From Favolaschia claudopus (Eukaryota > Basidiomycota > Agaricomycetes > Agaricales > Mycenaceae), in the NCBI GenBank assembly GCA_037176885.1, contig JAWWNJ010000087.1, positions 372,001-436,000 of the forward strand: a stretch of DNA of 64,000 nucleotides, in the 5' to 3' direction. The first letter of the stretch is position 1. Each line of letters starts with the position of its first letter. Shown piece by piece: positions 13,903 to 27,815 of the stretch. The position numbers were made by a program, and so were the translations under genes. The notes beneath the pieces were generated by a model. The model worked only from the letters and a program-made list of their open reading frames with translations. It did not search any database and was not told the DNA's origin.

Positions 13903-15820
13903 CTAGGGCTTAACAAAGAGGTCCGTAAACTTGTCGACGGGCATCTTGGAGAACGAAGAGGCATCGGACACAGTGTCCAAGATCCTGTAAAAAAGCTTAG
14001 AAACCATGTTTCAATAGTATGTGAGAAAGCGGCGTACTTCTTCTGGTGTGTCTCGTCGAAATGATACGAGATATGTCTGCAAAGTTTTCAGAACCCCAGA
14101 CGAGGAATGGAAAAAATAACAAATGAACCCACCTCTTGAACTTGTTCATCAGCAGAGGAGTCCCCTCCGCTCTCCTCCGCTTGTGCCCAACAGGGAATTC
14201 TACCTCCACCTCATCGAGAACCGTGCCGTCGTTCAACTCAACCAAGAGCGCGTTTCCGATGAAGCGTTTCTCGGGGTCGTGGTAGTCAACGCTGAACTTC
14301 TTCTCCTCAACGCAGTAGATCTTGGCACGAAGCGCGTCAATGCGGGGGTCAGCAGCGGATTCGTCCGTGCTGGAAATGTTTAGCCCAGTGGCTGGATAAT
14401 AAAACCAACACCTACTAGCTGTTAGAAGTGAGTTCGCCAAAGATGAGCGGGTATGCGACCATGTAGTTGATGGCATGGCTGTGAGGAACGCATTAATTAG
14501 TATTCCAGGTAGCAAGAACACAAGCGCACTCTCGGTCGGCGAAGTTATCTAGCGGGCCCTGTTTGTCGATGATCCGGACAGCAGCTTCCTGGGTCCGAAT
14601 TCTGACACTCTTGATGTCCTCAGCGGTCTTTCCGAGAGCCTTGAGTTTGTCGTGGACGATGTAAGCGGCTTCAACTGCGGTCTGCGCGTGGAATTCGGCG
14701 GGGTACGAGATTTTGAACAGCACGTTCTCCATGATGTAAGAGCCATACGGTCTTTGGAATTCGAAGGGCTTGCCCTACGGATATCCGGTTCAATTTTCAA
14801 ATGTCGGGAAACATAGATATATGGGTTACCTTGAACAAGACGTCGTAGAAACCCCAGGTCTTGGCGGTGAGCACGGACGGGAGGCCCTTCTCGCCTTTCT
14901 TGACGAGCAGAGCGAGGTTGACAGCACGCGAACACGCGTCACCTGCAGCCCAAGACTTGCGGGGGCCGGTGTTTGGTGCGTGGCGGTAGGTGCGAAGAGA
15001 CTGTCCATCTACCCATGCTTGCGAAACAGCGTCGATGGTTTGGTCGCGGTTCAGGCCGAGCATCTTGGACACTACAGCCGTGGAGGCCACCTTGACGAGA
15101 ACGACGTGGTCCAAGCCGACCCGGTTGTAGGAGTTGAGAAGGGCAAGGCAGCCCTGGATTTCATGGGCTTTGATCATGCCTTCAAGTATGTCGCGGACGG
15201 TGAGCGGCTGTCCTTGACGCGCCAGATGATCCGCAACGGCGAGGATGGCGCCAAGATTGTCGGACGGGTGCCCCCCTTCGACATGTTATGAGACGCAAGA
15301 AAGTCAATGAAGTCGCAAGCGTACATTCTGCGGCCAGGAAGCAGTCATTGAAGTCGAGCCAGCGAATGATGGTGCCAATGTTGAAAGCTCCGCGAATAGG
15401 ATCCAGCTGGTAGTTCGTGCCCGGAACCTTGGTTCCTTCAGCGTAGAGTTAGATATTGTCTATACTACGTTGTAGGAGAGGCGTACCGTTGGGGACGACG
15501 GTTCCCTCAACAACCGGTCCCAGAAGCTTTGAACATTCGGGAAAGCGCAAACCCTCAAGACCGCAGCCGATTGTGTCGATCAGACACAGACGGGCAGTTT
15601 CAAACGCAAGGTCCGAGTCAATCTTGTAGCTGTGAACATAGTCTGCGATGTCCTGGAGGACCTTGTCGGGTTCCGGCCGCAAGGTAGATTCTCCGCCGTG
15701 GTGCGACATGAAACGAACAGACTTTGAAGCGAGTACTGGGGCAAATTTATGGGAGGGCAGCCGAGGAAAAGCAAGACTGTGGCGTGGAGGGAAAGCTCTG
15801 ACTGCCCGCGAGAAGAGCAT
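13903..15820 (-). CDS. Mitochondrial 2-methylcitrate dehydratase (PrpD family)
   Basis: Enzyme of the methylcitrate cycle that dehydrates 2-methylcitrate during propionyl-CoA breakdown. ATG 15820 begins an Arg/Ser-rich mitochondrial presequence ([20 protein letters not shown]) before the mature start around [17 protein letters not shown]. MmgE/PrpD blocks are clear: [147 protein letters not shown] and the C-terminal [20 protein letters not shown]. About eight short introns. The protein ends [10 protein letters not shown]. It appears complete and undamaged. Confidence 0.93.
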
Positions 15821-16005
15821 CAGGAAAGGGAGACCACGCGAGCGGGACCAAACTGCCTTTTCGTTTTATTTTTTATTTTATTCTGCTCGGCTTTCCGGGC
15901 CCTCCGCCCGACCCGGTTTTTGCATGTTTTCATCCTTTTTCGGAACTTGATCACGAACCACCACCACCACCTACAGTATATCCACCACCGATAATAGGCG
16001 ACTGC

Positions 16006-17559
16006 ATGGACGACCCAACGAGAAAGTTCTTCCGTCAACTGTATTTCACTCAGCAGTTCCGTGCTGCTCACACAGGTCCAGAACCTTGCGATATGAACGT
16101 TATTGCAGAACAGGTAGCGGAAGCGCTCGCCCAAGAGGATCGAGACGCAGTATACTACCCTGCCGAGCCCGTCCGAGGTCGTGAGCTTCGCGATATAGTA
16201 CTCGCCATGCAAGACCTTCTGTCTGTCATCTTCGTCCACTGTCTCCCAGACATGGGCATCACTGAATACATGCCCCCCTGCCCCCGTCACGCACCCATGC
16301 TCTTGGCACAGGTCTCCCAGCACTGGCGGCGCGTCACCCTTTCAACACCCTCCCTCTGGAGCTCCTTCCCGTTGCACGATGGCTTCAGTAAACGTCTCTA
16401 TCGTTTGTGGATAAGGCGTTCTGGCGCTACCCCCTTATCATTCTCTGCCCAAAAGGACACCCTCAAAACCGCCCTCCCCTTCTCTCTTCGCTGGCAAAAC
16501 GTCACTCTGGACTTTGAACAAGATTATGAAATGGATGCCGTTTCTCTCTCCGCCGCTCTAGCACCAGTGAAGAACAAGATACCCCTCTTGCGGCGACTCC
16601 GCCTCAATTTCCCATGTACTATGGGCTTCCTCTGGGAGAAGGGACTGCCAGTCACTTCCACATGCGACATTTTCGAAAATGCTCCCAATCTGCGCTCCGT
16701 GACCTTGGATTATCCTCTCTGTTCTTTCAAACTACCGTTTTCCCAATTGGTCGAACTGAAGATCTACTCCCCCCTCGGATTGGACGAGCTTCTTCGCTGC
16801 TGTCGAGAAGCACCTAATCTCCAAAGTTTGTCCACAATGATCGATTTGCGCTCTACTACCCACTACCCATCTGCCGACACGACTCCTTGCCATTTTGCCA
16901 AATTGACGTACCTCTCCATTCAAGACTTGACTCTTCCAAATCCCAGGAAACCTTCCGTGCCTGTCCCCCGACAACTTGGGCCCCTTCTCGACAAAATGAC
17001 GTGCCCTGTCCTCGACGAAATGTGGCTCAACATAGCGACGAAATTGCCAGACATCGAGTACCTTCCCACCATGGACAGTCTCTTTCGCTTTCTCAAACGC
17101 TCACCTCTCATCAAACGATTTACCATCGATGATAATTTCAAATGCGACGACAATCTCATCAGTCTGCTCGAGTGTTGCCCTGCGCTTGAAGAATTCGAAG
17201 TCGCTCATGATCACCGGGGCACGATTGGCACTGCGTTTTTCGAGAGACTTACCTATCGCGAAGACTCCAGCACACCCACAATGTGTCCGCGTCTCCGTAT
17301 TCTGGATCTCGGGCACCGTCACAACCTGGAGTCCGACGAATCCGCCTTGGCATCCGCCGAGATGGTCGCTTCCCGTTGGCGCATTGCAGATGGAGCCCCA
17401 ATCGCGCGGTTGGAGAAACTTGTGATCAACTGCTATGAAAGGGAGTGTACGACACGACTGCGTGAGTTTGAGGCGGAGGGGCTGGAGGTTAGTCTTCCGA
17501 CTCTCGAGTTGGTGCGGGTTCCGAAGGAGAAGGAAAATGCAGGCTGTACGTCGCACTAG
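16006..17559 (+). CDS. F-box-type protein, single exon
   Basis: A 517-residue uninterrupted frame starting MDDPTRKFFRQLYFTQQFRA. The segment LLAQVSQHWRRVTLSTPSLW with the following SSF is the hallmark C-terminal half of agaricomycete F-box-like proteins (I..VC..WR..A..TP.LW). It is followed by leucine-rich repeats typical of that family (IPLLRRLRLNFP, NLRSVTLDYPL, LVELKIYSPLGLDEL, CCPALEEFEVAHD, CPRLRILDLGHRHN). The canonical I-D-P F-box start is not obvious. Likely substrate receptor; lies 185 bp divergent from the PrpD gene. Confidence 0.85.
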   Translation: MDDPTRKFFRQLYFTQQFRAAHTGPEPCDMNVIAEQVAEALAQEDRDAVYYPAEPVRGRELRDIVLAMQDLLSVIFVHCLPDMGITEYMPPCPRHAPMLLAQVSQHWRRVTLSTPSLWSSFPLHDGFSKRLYRLWIRRSGATPLSFSAQKDTLKTALPFSLRWQNVTLDFEQDYEMDAVSLSAALAPVKNKIPLLRRLRLNFPCTMGFLWEKGLPVTSTCDIFENAPNLRSVTLDYPLCSFKLPFSQLVELKIYSPLGLDELLRCCREAPNLQSLSTMIDLRSTTHYPSADTTPCHFAKLTYLSIQDLTLPNPRKPSVPVPRQLGPLLDKMTCPVLDEMWLNIATKLPDIEYLPTMDSLFRFLKRSPLIKRFTIDDNFKCDDNLISLLECCPALEEFEVAHDHRGTIGTAFFERLTYREDSSTPTMCPRLRILDLGHRHNLESDESALASAEMVASRWRIADGAPIARLEKLVINCYERECTTRLREFEAEGLEVSLPTLELVRVPKEKENAGCTSH

Positions 17560-18020
17560 ACAGCAAGGTAGGTACAGTACTCACTTGTTACTTCTCCCTA
17601 TGTCTAGTCCCGTCACGACGAATTGATGATTTTTCAACACTAGGCGCTCGGGATCATTCATTGCGGCCAAGACGATGCGTCACCCACTACACTAGATTCC
17701 GCGGATGCACCATTCTCCCTCTCAGCCTATACGGCATGCATATCGTCCTAGCTAACTTAAGAGCTTTCGCCATTCTGGATAGGCACTGGATTCGCCTTTT
17801 CTTTCGCATTCGATGGTTAATCGCTCTCCGCTTCCTTCGCATTTGTCCACCCTATCGGATAGGTTTACACGGTCAAGTCGGTATGGTATCATGTACACTA
17901 TAAACACAATTGTAGTTTACTACTTTATTCAATAATTTCCGGTTCAATTTTATCGTAACAAAGCAATGTTAAACCTCAAGTTTTGTAAGAACCGTAGAGA
18001 AAAGGGATAGAATCTAAAAG
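17560..18020. other. Convergent intergenic region
   Basis: About 460 AT-leaning bases between two convergent 3' ends. No frame longer than 80 codons has coding character, and I see no structured element. Confidence 0.4.
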
Positions 18021-19855
18021 CTACGGCCGCTGCCCGCTCGACGCTGCACTCCCATTCCGTTTGAGCTTCAAAGAATTCCATCGTCCTCCCATATACGCCG
18101 CATCGAGCCGCCGGAGGAGTTTTTGCGCAAGCATCGCTTCCTCCACATCAAACGCAGGGTCGAACCCTTCCGCCGCCGTCCCCCCGTCCTGGCTGTACGC
18201 CGACGGTGTCGTGTAGCTGAACACCGACATACTGCGCCCACGACCCGCCGCTGACTTCGAGTTGGTGTCGCTACTCGCGCTAGCAACGCCCTCCGTGACC
18301 GACACGCACTTGCGTGTTACAGTTGCGAGTTCGCGCAGGGAGGGCAGCTGCAGCCCTCGTGCAGGGGGGTTGATGACGAGGACGTTTGGCGGAGGGCGGA
18401 GAGGCGTCGCTATGGGTGACATTGGGAGAGATCCCCATGCGCTCATTCGAGTGGGACGGGTGCCGCCCTCGGTGTACATGTCAGATGGTGCGGGGAGGAG
18501 GGTGCTGCGACTGGCAGAGGCCGGGGCGAAGGGGTCGTGCAGATTCTGGAAGTCGTCTGGGCTGGAACGGCGCGGGATTATGGGATGTCGCCGAGGACGA
18601 GGGGAGGAGAAGGATGAGGAACGGGATTTGGACGTTCGATGTCGATGCGCGGTTGGGGAGGGGAAGACTGTAAATGCGGTGGTATCGGAAACCGTTGTGA
18701 GCATCGAGGAGCGTATTGAGGATGAGTGGTGGTTGACGCGCGCGAACAGCTCTTTAGGTATGGGGTCAGCAGCTTATTTGAAGGCAAAGAGTAACAACAG
18801 TCCGAGGCGGCACTTACCAAGAAAAGCGGACATGGTGCAGATTATCCAAGAAACCAGAAAGACGGTTTGAATGATTCTGAATATGAGTGTTTCAACCCAG
18901 GTCACCGCCGTTGTTTCCTCGCTGGTTAGCTTGGCTGGGGAAGCGGATTGACTGTGGAGGAAAGGGAGGGCTATTGCGAACGCAAAGTGGATAACTGCCG
19001 ATATCTGCCCGCATAGAATGCAAACGGCGATGGTACGCGTCACATTGACTCCCGACCGAGGCGCCTGCGGGATTTCCGCACTCGCAAAAGATTCGTCAAA
19101 TATTGGCAGCTTCTCCGACGGCGGCGAGAACACAGGATTATCAGAGGTTGATGTCAAGGTTATTCGAGGGGCAAGAAATCTTTCAGAAGAATCCGGGGTA
19201 GAAATAAAGCTAAACGTAAGGACGGGCATCGTCAGGATTGCCGTGAATAGATAGAGAATGGGGCCAAGGAAGGGTGGAATGGGCTTGAGGGAGCCCACTA
19301 TCGACAGAATCGCAGCTATGAAGGAATGGATGAGAGCTAAGATCGAGAGAACAAGTTCAGACCGACCGGAAATACAAGTTATAGCAAGGAGTATGAAATA
19401 ACACGAAAAGACGGCTGGATGAACGCTGCCAAAATCCGCGACAAAACCGAGAAGGTAGATCGCAGAAACAGTCACTGTGGATCAAAGTACAATCAGCGTG
19501 TAAAGATGTACACTGTCGCGAACGGCCTACATTCCACATACAGAACAGAGGTCACGATGGATTCTGCCACAGCCAGCGACGAGGAGCTGGACTTTCCGCG
19601 AAAGTACAACAACGCGCCAGCAGCGATTGCAAGGAACGCGAGCGAAAACACGACCAAGAAAATCCATTGAACGCGTTTCTCGCGACGGTCGAGGATGTGG
19701 ATCCCAAGTCGGAGTGGATCGCGCGTCTGCTGAGCGGCTGCATGGGATACCGCCATGAAAAAGAGGGCAAGGGTGGCTAGAGGGACCAAGAACAAAAGAG
19801 TGGCAGGTATCGCTTGAAGACGAATGTACAAGATGGCTGGTGAGGTCGATGACAT
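18021..19855 (-). CDS. Multi-pass membrane protein with Ser/Pro-rich cytosolic tail
   Basis: ATG 19855 starts MSSTSPAILYIRLQAIPATL. About seven hydrophobic segments follow in three exons: TLLFLVPLATLALFFMAVS, IFLVVFSLAFLAIAAGALLY, VTVSAIYLLGFVADFG, VFSCYFILLAITCISG, LVLSILALIHSFIAAILSIV, FLGPILYLFTAILTMPVLTF, then after a polar loop TIAVCILCGQISAVIHFAFA and IIQTVFLVSWIICTMSAFLG. After an intron near 18758-18826 a roughly 230-residue tail is Ser/Pro/Arg-rich and probably disordered (RTSKSRSSSFSSPRPRRHP), ending NGSAASSGQRP. The topology resembles small fungal membrane-sensor proteins, but I cannot assign a family. Confidence 0.8.
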
Positions 19856-21050
19856 GGGTAGCAAGTGGCGGACAAGAAAAGAGGTAAGACGCGGTCATAT
19901 ATAACTAAAATCCCTTCAAATCCACTCGACCCGAAAAGGAAGGCTGTCGTCGGAACTGCTTAGGCTGCGCTGCCGTACCTTGCCAATTAATATTAAATCG
20001 GAGACCCCTTCGCTCCTTCCTCGCTAAGGGACCATCATTACACCCGTAGTCTCAAGACAAATTGTCCATCCTCGGGCGAGCAGTCTTATATTCGCGCCAG
20101 AGTCAAATCTTGCTTGATTTACCTCGCAGACATATACAAGTCCGACACGGTGTTGTGGCTAGAGATATCGAACGACCATGCATGCGATAAACCCACTCTA
20201 AAAGCCCATCCGCGCTCTGGGTATCATGTGGTGTGGTCCATCGGTTGCCTGGAGCGCAATCGTTTCGCCCAAACTGAGTTTTAGGTGGGGGCACGATGCG
20301 TAAATCCACCATGAACGTCGGAGGCGAGGTCTAGACGGGTCCAAGAAGCAGTTATATAGCCCGGGGTCAAAACTTGCGCAATTTAAGACGCTGCTGCCCA
20401 GTCTTGACTCTTGTCCAACCTAAACTCTTCCAGTGTCATGTCAAGGTAGCCATCCCAACTGTAAGTTCTCAGTCGCGGCTCTGCACTGTTTTGCGTCATA
20501 ATTTGGAATTGAATTTCGAACTCCCGGGAGATGAAACGTCCATCCCGACTCGGAGGACGACGTCGAGTCTCGACGCAGCGTTGTCCATTTTTCAGGGATA
20601 ATTTAGTAGCACTCAACCCCGAGGCAGTCCGGGGCGAAGCCATGTAAAAGAAAAGAACCAGCATTCTTGGGTGTATTTCTCGTAGGGTTGTCGTTGGTGT
20701 CGTATTCAAAAACGTACAGAGTTGTCGTAGGTCGTTTGAGGTGTAAACTGGTTGGCGGTCCCGTTGAATGCTGTCGGCCAGGCAGTAAGGACTAAGTCCA
20801 AAAAGACCCCGACATGAATTCAGCGAGCGGCCAGCGGCTGCACAGTACTTACACAACGACAAGGCGGCATAAGATAGAGAGTCGTTTGATCGGTTCGGAG
20901 ACCGGCCGAATCAAGGATGGCCAATCCGATCAAGCCGACAGGTGTGTCATTTCATCCGACAAGCTCTGATTGATAAGATAAGATCAAGCAACAAAGATCC
21001 GATAGAGTCTCCACCATGGCGTCCGCTGTTGCTCTTCCCTTCCTCCCACC
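19856..21050. other. 1.2-kb divergent intergenic region
   Basis: Between divergent starts of the membrane protein and an F-box gene. Open frames here (for example a 159-codon minus-strand frame at 20383-20862) lack family similarity, sensible introns and consistent composition. No repeat or RNA gene recognised; presumably promoter sequence for both flanking genes. Confidence 0.4.
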
Positions 21051-22956
21051 ATGACCCGCGCTATGTTCAGCTCAATGCCCCCGGATATACTCCTCGAAAT
21101 TGTCACCTACCTGGACTACCGCTCGGATGTGCTCAGTTTCTGCCTCAGCGTCAGTATTCACGCGACCAACCGCACACAAGGGCTCAGTTACTTCCACAGT
21201 CGAAATCCTTCTTCTCCAGTGTCGCGGGACCGGGTCTGTATAGATCTGTGGTCCTGCTTACAGCGACACAGTGTAAATCTACGTTAGCTCTGCTCAAACG
21301 ACGCAAAGACATTGCACGTCACGTCCAAGAACTCATTATTCATCCGTCGGCGGCAACAAATACCCCGGGAATCTTGGAGAGCAGAGCTGCATCGGCAGCA
21401 GTTGCTGAGGTAGCTGCATCGAAAGCTCTAGATGCTCTACGAAAATTCAGTTGGTGGGACGACGAGATGGCCGCACATGAAGAAATGTGGTTCGCTCTTC
21501 GGATGTGGTTTGTGCCCAGCTCTTAGTCCAGATGGTCAATCTGACCATATCTTAGCTGTCCCCGTCTGAAGTATCTCAGCACATCCATTGGGGCATACTT
21601 CCCCTCCAGCAGCCATGTACGTGGACGGTAATACCATCAAGAAGGCAAAGCCCTAACAATCATCCAGCTGTTCAATTTCACCGATCTTCTCGGATTCTCC
21701 GTATTCTTGGCTCCCGGATTCTATGAAAATAACGAAGAGCTGTTGTTGAACGGTTCGTCGTTCTTCATCTGTTGAATTGTTGAATCAGTCACTGAGCTGT
21801 TGGATAGATGACCTTCCGGGAAGCAAGAAACTCTGGGACATGCTCTTCAAACGCTGTCCGAATCTACAAGAACTGGTAATTGAAGGCTACTCGGCATTCC
21901 CAGCAGATGCACGCTGTCTCGTCGATGGTCGATGGCCGCATCTTCATAAATTGGCACTCGGAGATGTCGCGATTAACTGGGATCGCAACACCGGCGCTGG
22001 GAAGTGTCCCTTTATCACTTTCCTCGAAGCACACAGCGAGCTGCAAAGCCTCAGCCTTTCGCGACACAACATGGACGCCACCCAACTCAGTTCACTCGAA
22101 CCGGATGCCCTTACATTGTCGTCCTTTTCGGGAACTCTCTCGCAACTTCAAGCTCTCCACCACTCGTACTCATCCCTCAAGACTTTAACTTTCCGAGACC
22201 CGCTATGGTCCCGGGACGTAACTACCATGACGATCTCCAGCGTCCTGCAACAGTTGACGTCGCTCGTCGAACTTAACATAACTTTCATGCTTCACTCGTC
22301 CTTCGATAGCAGTAGCATCTTGCGCGCGCTGATATCGTCGTGTCCGCATCTACAACACCTCCAACTCAGCTGTGTCCGGACTACGTCTTTCCAAATAGTA
22401 TGTCCCTCTTGTATATGAAATGCTTATCCGATTCCTAAATATCCCCTCCTTTAATTAGGAAGCACTGGCGAAAGCACTCACCTCCTTCCGCCGCCTCCGC
22501 ACCCTCTCCGTGACCCTCGTCTCCACAGGAGACCTCTCACTCTCCGCCGCCGGCGTGCGCATCGCACTCACGAACCCCCGCCTCACCTCCTTCAAACTCG
22601 CATTCGTCCCGCCCTCCTACCCGCACGCTCTCCCGCCCCGCCCCTTCTATCCCTTCCCGCGCACGAAAAAGATGAGCGCTGAGTTCACATTGATGCCGGA
22701 TGGCTATGGTTTGCCTACGACTCTGCGGGTGCGCGAAAGCGACACTACTATGTGGCCGTGGAGTTTCGGTGCCAAGCGGCGCGTGCGCCATTATATAATG
22801 AATTTGCGGCCATCGGGTGTTGTTGCCCCCACTCCGGGATTCAAGGGCTTGTTGGATATTCTTGTAGAGAGTTCTGCGGCAGGCGAGGAGATGCGGATGT
22901 ATTTCTTCTGTTCGGTGCTGGTTTGCTTCGCTGGCGCCTTCATGCTGAAGGGATGA
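21051..22956 (+). CDS. F-box/leucine-rich protein, multi-exon
   Basis: Begins MTRAMFSSMPPDILLEIVTY with LDYRSDVLSFCLS, a good F-box helix pattern, then an intron (about 21151-21203) and SFFSSVAGPGLYRSVVL, the usual continuation. Later exons carry HVQELIIHPS, KRCPNLQELVIEGYSAF, WPHLHKLALGDVAINW, ELQSLSLSRHNMD, TSLVELNITFMLHS, CPHLQHLQLSC and FRRLRTLSVTLVSTGD, a leucine-rich receptor-like layout. An earlier ATG at 21016 leads to a stop after 12 codons and could act as an upstream ORF. Exon borders around 21525-21800 are uncertain. Predicted SCF substrate receptor. Confidence 0.8.
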
Positions 22957-23314
22957 TGAATGTACGCACTTAGAAACAGGATACGCAAGGAACCGTAATG
23001 TAGAGTTTGTATTAATGTCGTCTTGGAAGGTTCAGTGTGTTGTGATATACCCTAAAACATTTCTTTACAGCTCTATGGAAAACAGACAACCGCTTGTGTG
23101 ATACAGAAAGCAACTTCGACCAATCTCTAGATTGACTGACAACCACATGAAAACAAGATGTACTGTTAGATGGATGATAGCATGACGATAGTCTTCGCCG
23201 GACGCAGCGTCCGATTAATACCTGCCGAGAGGGCAAGGGCGGTACAATAAGCAAAATGCGATCAAAGCAGCAGGAAGGAAGGAAGGGGGGGTAAAGGGAA
23301 AGAAAGAGCAAGGC
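22957..23314. other. Convergent intergenic region
   Basis: About 360 bases between convergent 3' ends; no supported gene, RNA or repeat seen. Confidence 0.4.
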
Positions 23315-24902
<1,588 letters not shown>

Positions 24903-25086
24903 TTTTTTTTGAAGTTGAAGAAAATTGATCAGGAAGAAGACCGGAGAGAAAACCCAAAAAGGAAGGAGGGTAAACAAGCCCCAACGGAGGCACAGCTTTA
25001 CGCTGCGCCCCGCAGCTGCGGCTCCTATTTAAAATTAAAGGCGCAGTCCGCCTCGCTCTTCTCCACAATCTTCCACGACAACAGTT

Positions 25087-25605
25087 ATGTCTCCCAACGA
25101 TTCTCCCCCCACATACGACGAGGCTCGCACTGTTCCCAGCTCCCAGCCGCCTATGAAGGACGTCAAGGCGCCGCTGAGCCCTCAGAGCCACGCTCCAGTG
25201 CCTGTGATGAATGCGGGGCCTTCCTACGTGCCCTACACAGGCTCTTCATCTTCTACGAACCCCGTTGTATACCACTATGATAATCCCCTCACCGGCGAAC
25301 ACGTCGCTTCTTTGGTGTGTTGTTTCCGCGACTATTCGTACAAGCAGCCCTCTAATTATCATGTCCAGCTTCCTCCAAACCACCCGGAGATGATATGTCT
25401 CCAGGCTGGTGAACATGTTGCGTCCACCCATTATGGATTACTAGGTAAACGAATCTTGTTCTTTTTGAGTCAAACTCAACTTCCGTCCATAGGTATTCTC
25501 GCCGCCGTGTTCTGGTTCCCTCTCGGTGTTGGATTATGTCTTCTTGATCGCCGCGTCAAGTGCAGTCGGTGTGGTCGTACTATTGAGGATGGTATCTGCG
25601 CTTGA
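25087..25605 (+). CDS. BRI3-like small membrane protein
   Basis: Three exons. The N-terminus MSPNDSPPTYDEARTVPSSQ carries a PPxY motif (PPTY), a binding site for WW domains of Nedd4/Rsp5 ligases, which is also common in the BRI3 family. A Pro-rich segment precedes YHYDNPLTGEHVASL; after an intron (25316-25369) comes MICLQAGEHVASTHYGLLG, then an intron, then the membrane segment ILAAVFWFPLGVGLCLLD and a Cys pair CSRCG. The membrane helix plus RRVKCSRCG matches the end of the BRI3 (brain protein I3) domain. Probably an endolysosomal membrane protein; the role in fungi is unknown. Confidence 0.75.
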   Translation: MSPNDSPPTYDEARTVPSSQPPMKDVKAPLSPQSHAPVPVMNAGPSYVPYTGSSSSTNPVVYHYDNPLTGEHVASLVCCFRDYSYKQPSNYHVQLPPNHPEMICLQAGEHVASTHYGLLGKRILFFLSQTQLPSIGILAAVFWFPLGVGLCLLDRRVKCSRCGRTIEDGICA

Positions 25606-25739
25606 GCGTCATGGACTGGTGTAGATATACACGATTGTATTTTATGATTTTGTTGTTTAATGACTGTTGCGGGTGAGGATTGTATCTACAGCCGCGCAAG
25701 TTGAATCAAGACTTGTCGGCACCGTCTAAGGGCCGGAAG

Positions 25740-27343
25740 CTACTCGGCATTCTCCAAACGTTGAGTCGACGGAAGTTCTACAAATTCGCTGTAAGCGTTG
25801 AGTCGGCGAATTAGTACGGGATCATTGCCAACACTTACTGCGAAACAAGAAATCAGTTCATGTTGGTGAAGATAGCATTGATTCAAGAAAGCGAGCGAGA
25901 TACATAGTCTTTCACGATTCGACGGGTTGACTCAGATTCTTCCAAATGACAGGTTTGCACTGTCGTCGCCGTCATGAAAACATCATGCCACGCAAAACCC
26001 AGAAACTTTGGTTGCGGATTCTTCGAGCCAAACCCCACTGAGGATATCTGTCCGGTTCCACAATGTACTCCCACATCTCATGCGCTGCGTCCAAATCCGA
26101 GTTGGCAGAGGCAACATCTCTGGCCTTGCCCATCCAGACTCGAAACCGTCGGGTATCTTCTATAGCGGCAAAACATATCGCTAGCATGCGAAGGTGCTGG
26201 AAATACGTCTCAGGGTAGAGTCCTTCCATCCGCATGTCCTCCACTGCCGCCAAGTGAAAGTCGATGACTTTCTGAATATCATACCGTCCGTTGTTGAGAT
26301 ACCACGCTATCAGCGGCGCCTCGATCGTCTCGGTTTTCGTCTGGCAGATTTTCTGACGGCGAAGATCGCTCTCATGGATGGCTGCAGCACTGGGCAGAGC
26401 GCAGCGCTCGCACGCACAATCGAAATTGCACAAAGATCGTAACATGAGACGTCGTTGTTCGCGTGTCGGCAAAGAGTTTAAGTCGATATACGAGCGAAGA
26501 AGTTCCTCCCCTTCATTGATGGGACGGATTGAGTGAATGGTAAGAGCGAATGATTCAGGGTCGAAACGATGAATGACGTTCGGGGAACAGCTAGAGTCAG
26601 GCGTCAGCAATGCGTGCGAGGATGGCGACGTCGATAAGCACTCACCTATGGTTGAAACGACTAGCCTTGACGAAAAGACCTAAATGGCCCATCGCAGCTG
26701 AAGAGGGAAGACAAATTGTAGGCATTTTCACGGCCAACGCGTTGCTTCGCAAGATAGCCTCTTCGACATCGTACCTGCCCGGGTACACGTCATTGAGCAA
26801 CAGCAGTGCGGGGAGCGTCTTCTCTGGGACGCGTTGAAATAGCTCGCGGTAGATCTCTGATGCAGTCATGCCAGAATTCAAAGCAAAGGTGGTCTGCGTC
26901 ACCACAGCCGGGATCTCAACGTGCAAGATAGCACCAGTGCTGATATTCTGCCTCGCAAATACTCCAACCCCCTTCTCCGGTGTGTGTCGAAATTCGATAG
27001 CATCGGACAGGGCGGTCGGAGGAGCCGCGAAGTGGAGTCTCAACAATTTCACCACTGTCGAATCCAGAAGAGTGCTGACTTCATCCGACCCGACTCTGAT
27101 GTTGTGGAATACGAGGTTCTGGCTTTGCCCGAGCGCCCGAATCTTTTGTTTCTGTTCGTCAGACAATTCGGGGCATCTGGTCCACATGCGAAGCTCCCTC
27201 GTCGTACATTCAGGCCGGGGAGGAGATAAATCTCGAGCGTCATCAAGGACAGGAAGCCAGCGATTGTCGTGGGTCGGTTTTTTATTCCGCGTGGGGTATG
27301 GCGCGTATAGACCATCGCGGTTTAGCAGGAATCCGCGACGCAT
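25740..27343 (-). CDS. SMYD-like SET-domain protein, frame broken near the 3' end
   Basis: ATG 27343 (MRRGFLLNRDGLYAPYPTRN). The SET domain starts at HTPEKGVGVFARQNISTGAI. The hallmark R-F-N-H-S-C-S-P-N is created across the intron at about 26590-26645, followed by IRPINEGEELLRSYID and the post-SET Cys cluster CNFDCACERC. A helical C-terminal region with AAVEDMRMEGLYPETYFQHL resembles SMYD tails. Methylates lysines in the known family; substrate unknown. Near 26030 the direct frame stops (to 25972), but coding-like sequence continues one frame over (FLGFAWHDVFMTATTVQTCH), implying one missing base in a GGGGTTT run. The final exon ending at 25740 is tentative. Confidence 0.8.
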
Positions 27344-27815
27344 CTCAGACCAAAGTAGAGAAAGAAATTGGGGAGAGGGAGAAGTAGAGGGCCGTCCCGG
27401 AACGCCAAAAGTCTAATCGGCAGATCCTCGACCTTCCTCGACAGCATGAGGCTTCCTGACTTCTATTTAGGGCCCGCGTATGGACTTCGCTTTATGAGAG
27501 CTGGAACAATGAGCAGACGCGACCCTTAAGATTTTGGAATGATTTCAACCGTGAAAGGGACATAGGGTTCAGCTTGTCGATGCATGTTGGATGCATAGCC
27601 GATTCTGGAGTCCGGAGACTTGTGGTTTGTTCCAAGTTCAACGGTGTGGTTCTGTTTGTTCGAAACCTTATTTAGGCGGGCACCTACTTACTCGGGATTG
27701 GTTTATTTCGCGCCGTTCACAGCTGCATAAGGATGGAAGTGTATCCGGTGAGTATAATAACAAGAACGATCTATAAGTGGTACAGTATACATCTACTCAG
27801 GTCCGAAGCCCCAGC
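27344..27815. other. Intergenic region between two minus-strand genes
   Basis: About 470 bases holding the promoter of the SET gene and the 3' flank of the Spt23/Mga2-like gene. Nothing else recognised. Confidence 0.4.

Noticed and set aside
18262..18870. 202-codon plus-strand frame
   Set aside because: Antisense to the Ser/Pro-rich tail of the membrane protein, where GC-rich codons remove stops on the opposite strand.
20383..20862. 159-codon minus-strand frame in the 1.2-kb intergenic region
   Set aside because: No homology signal, no splice context, starts from weak sequence and has random-looking composition.
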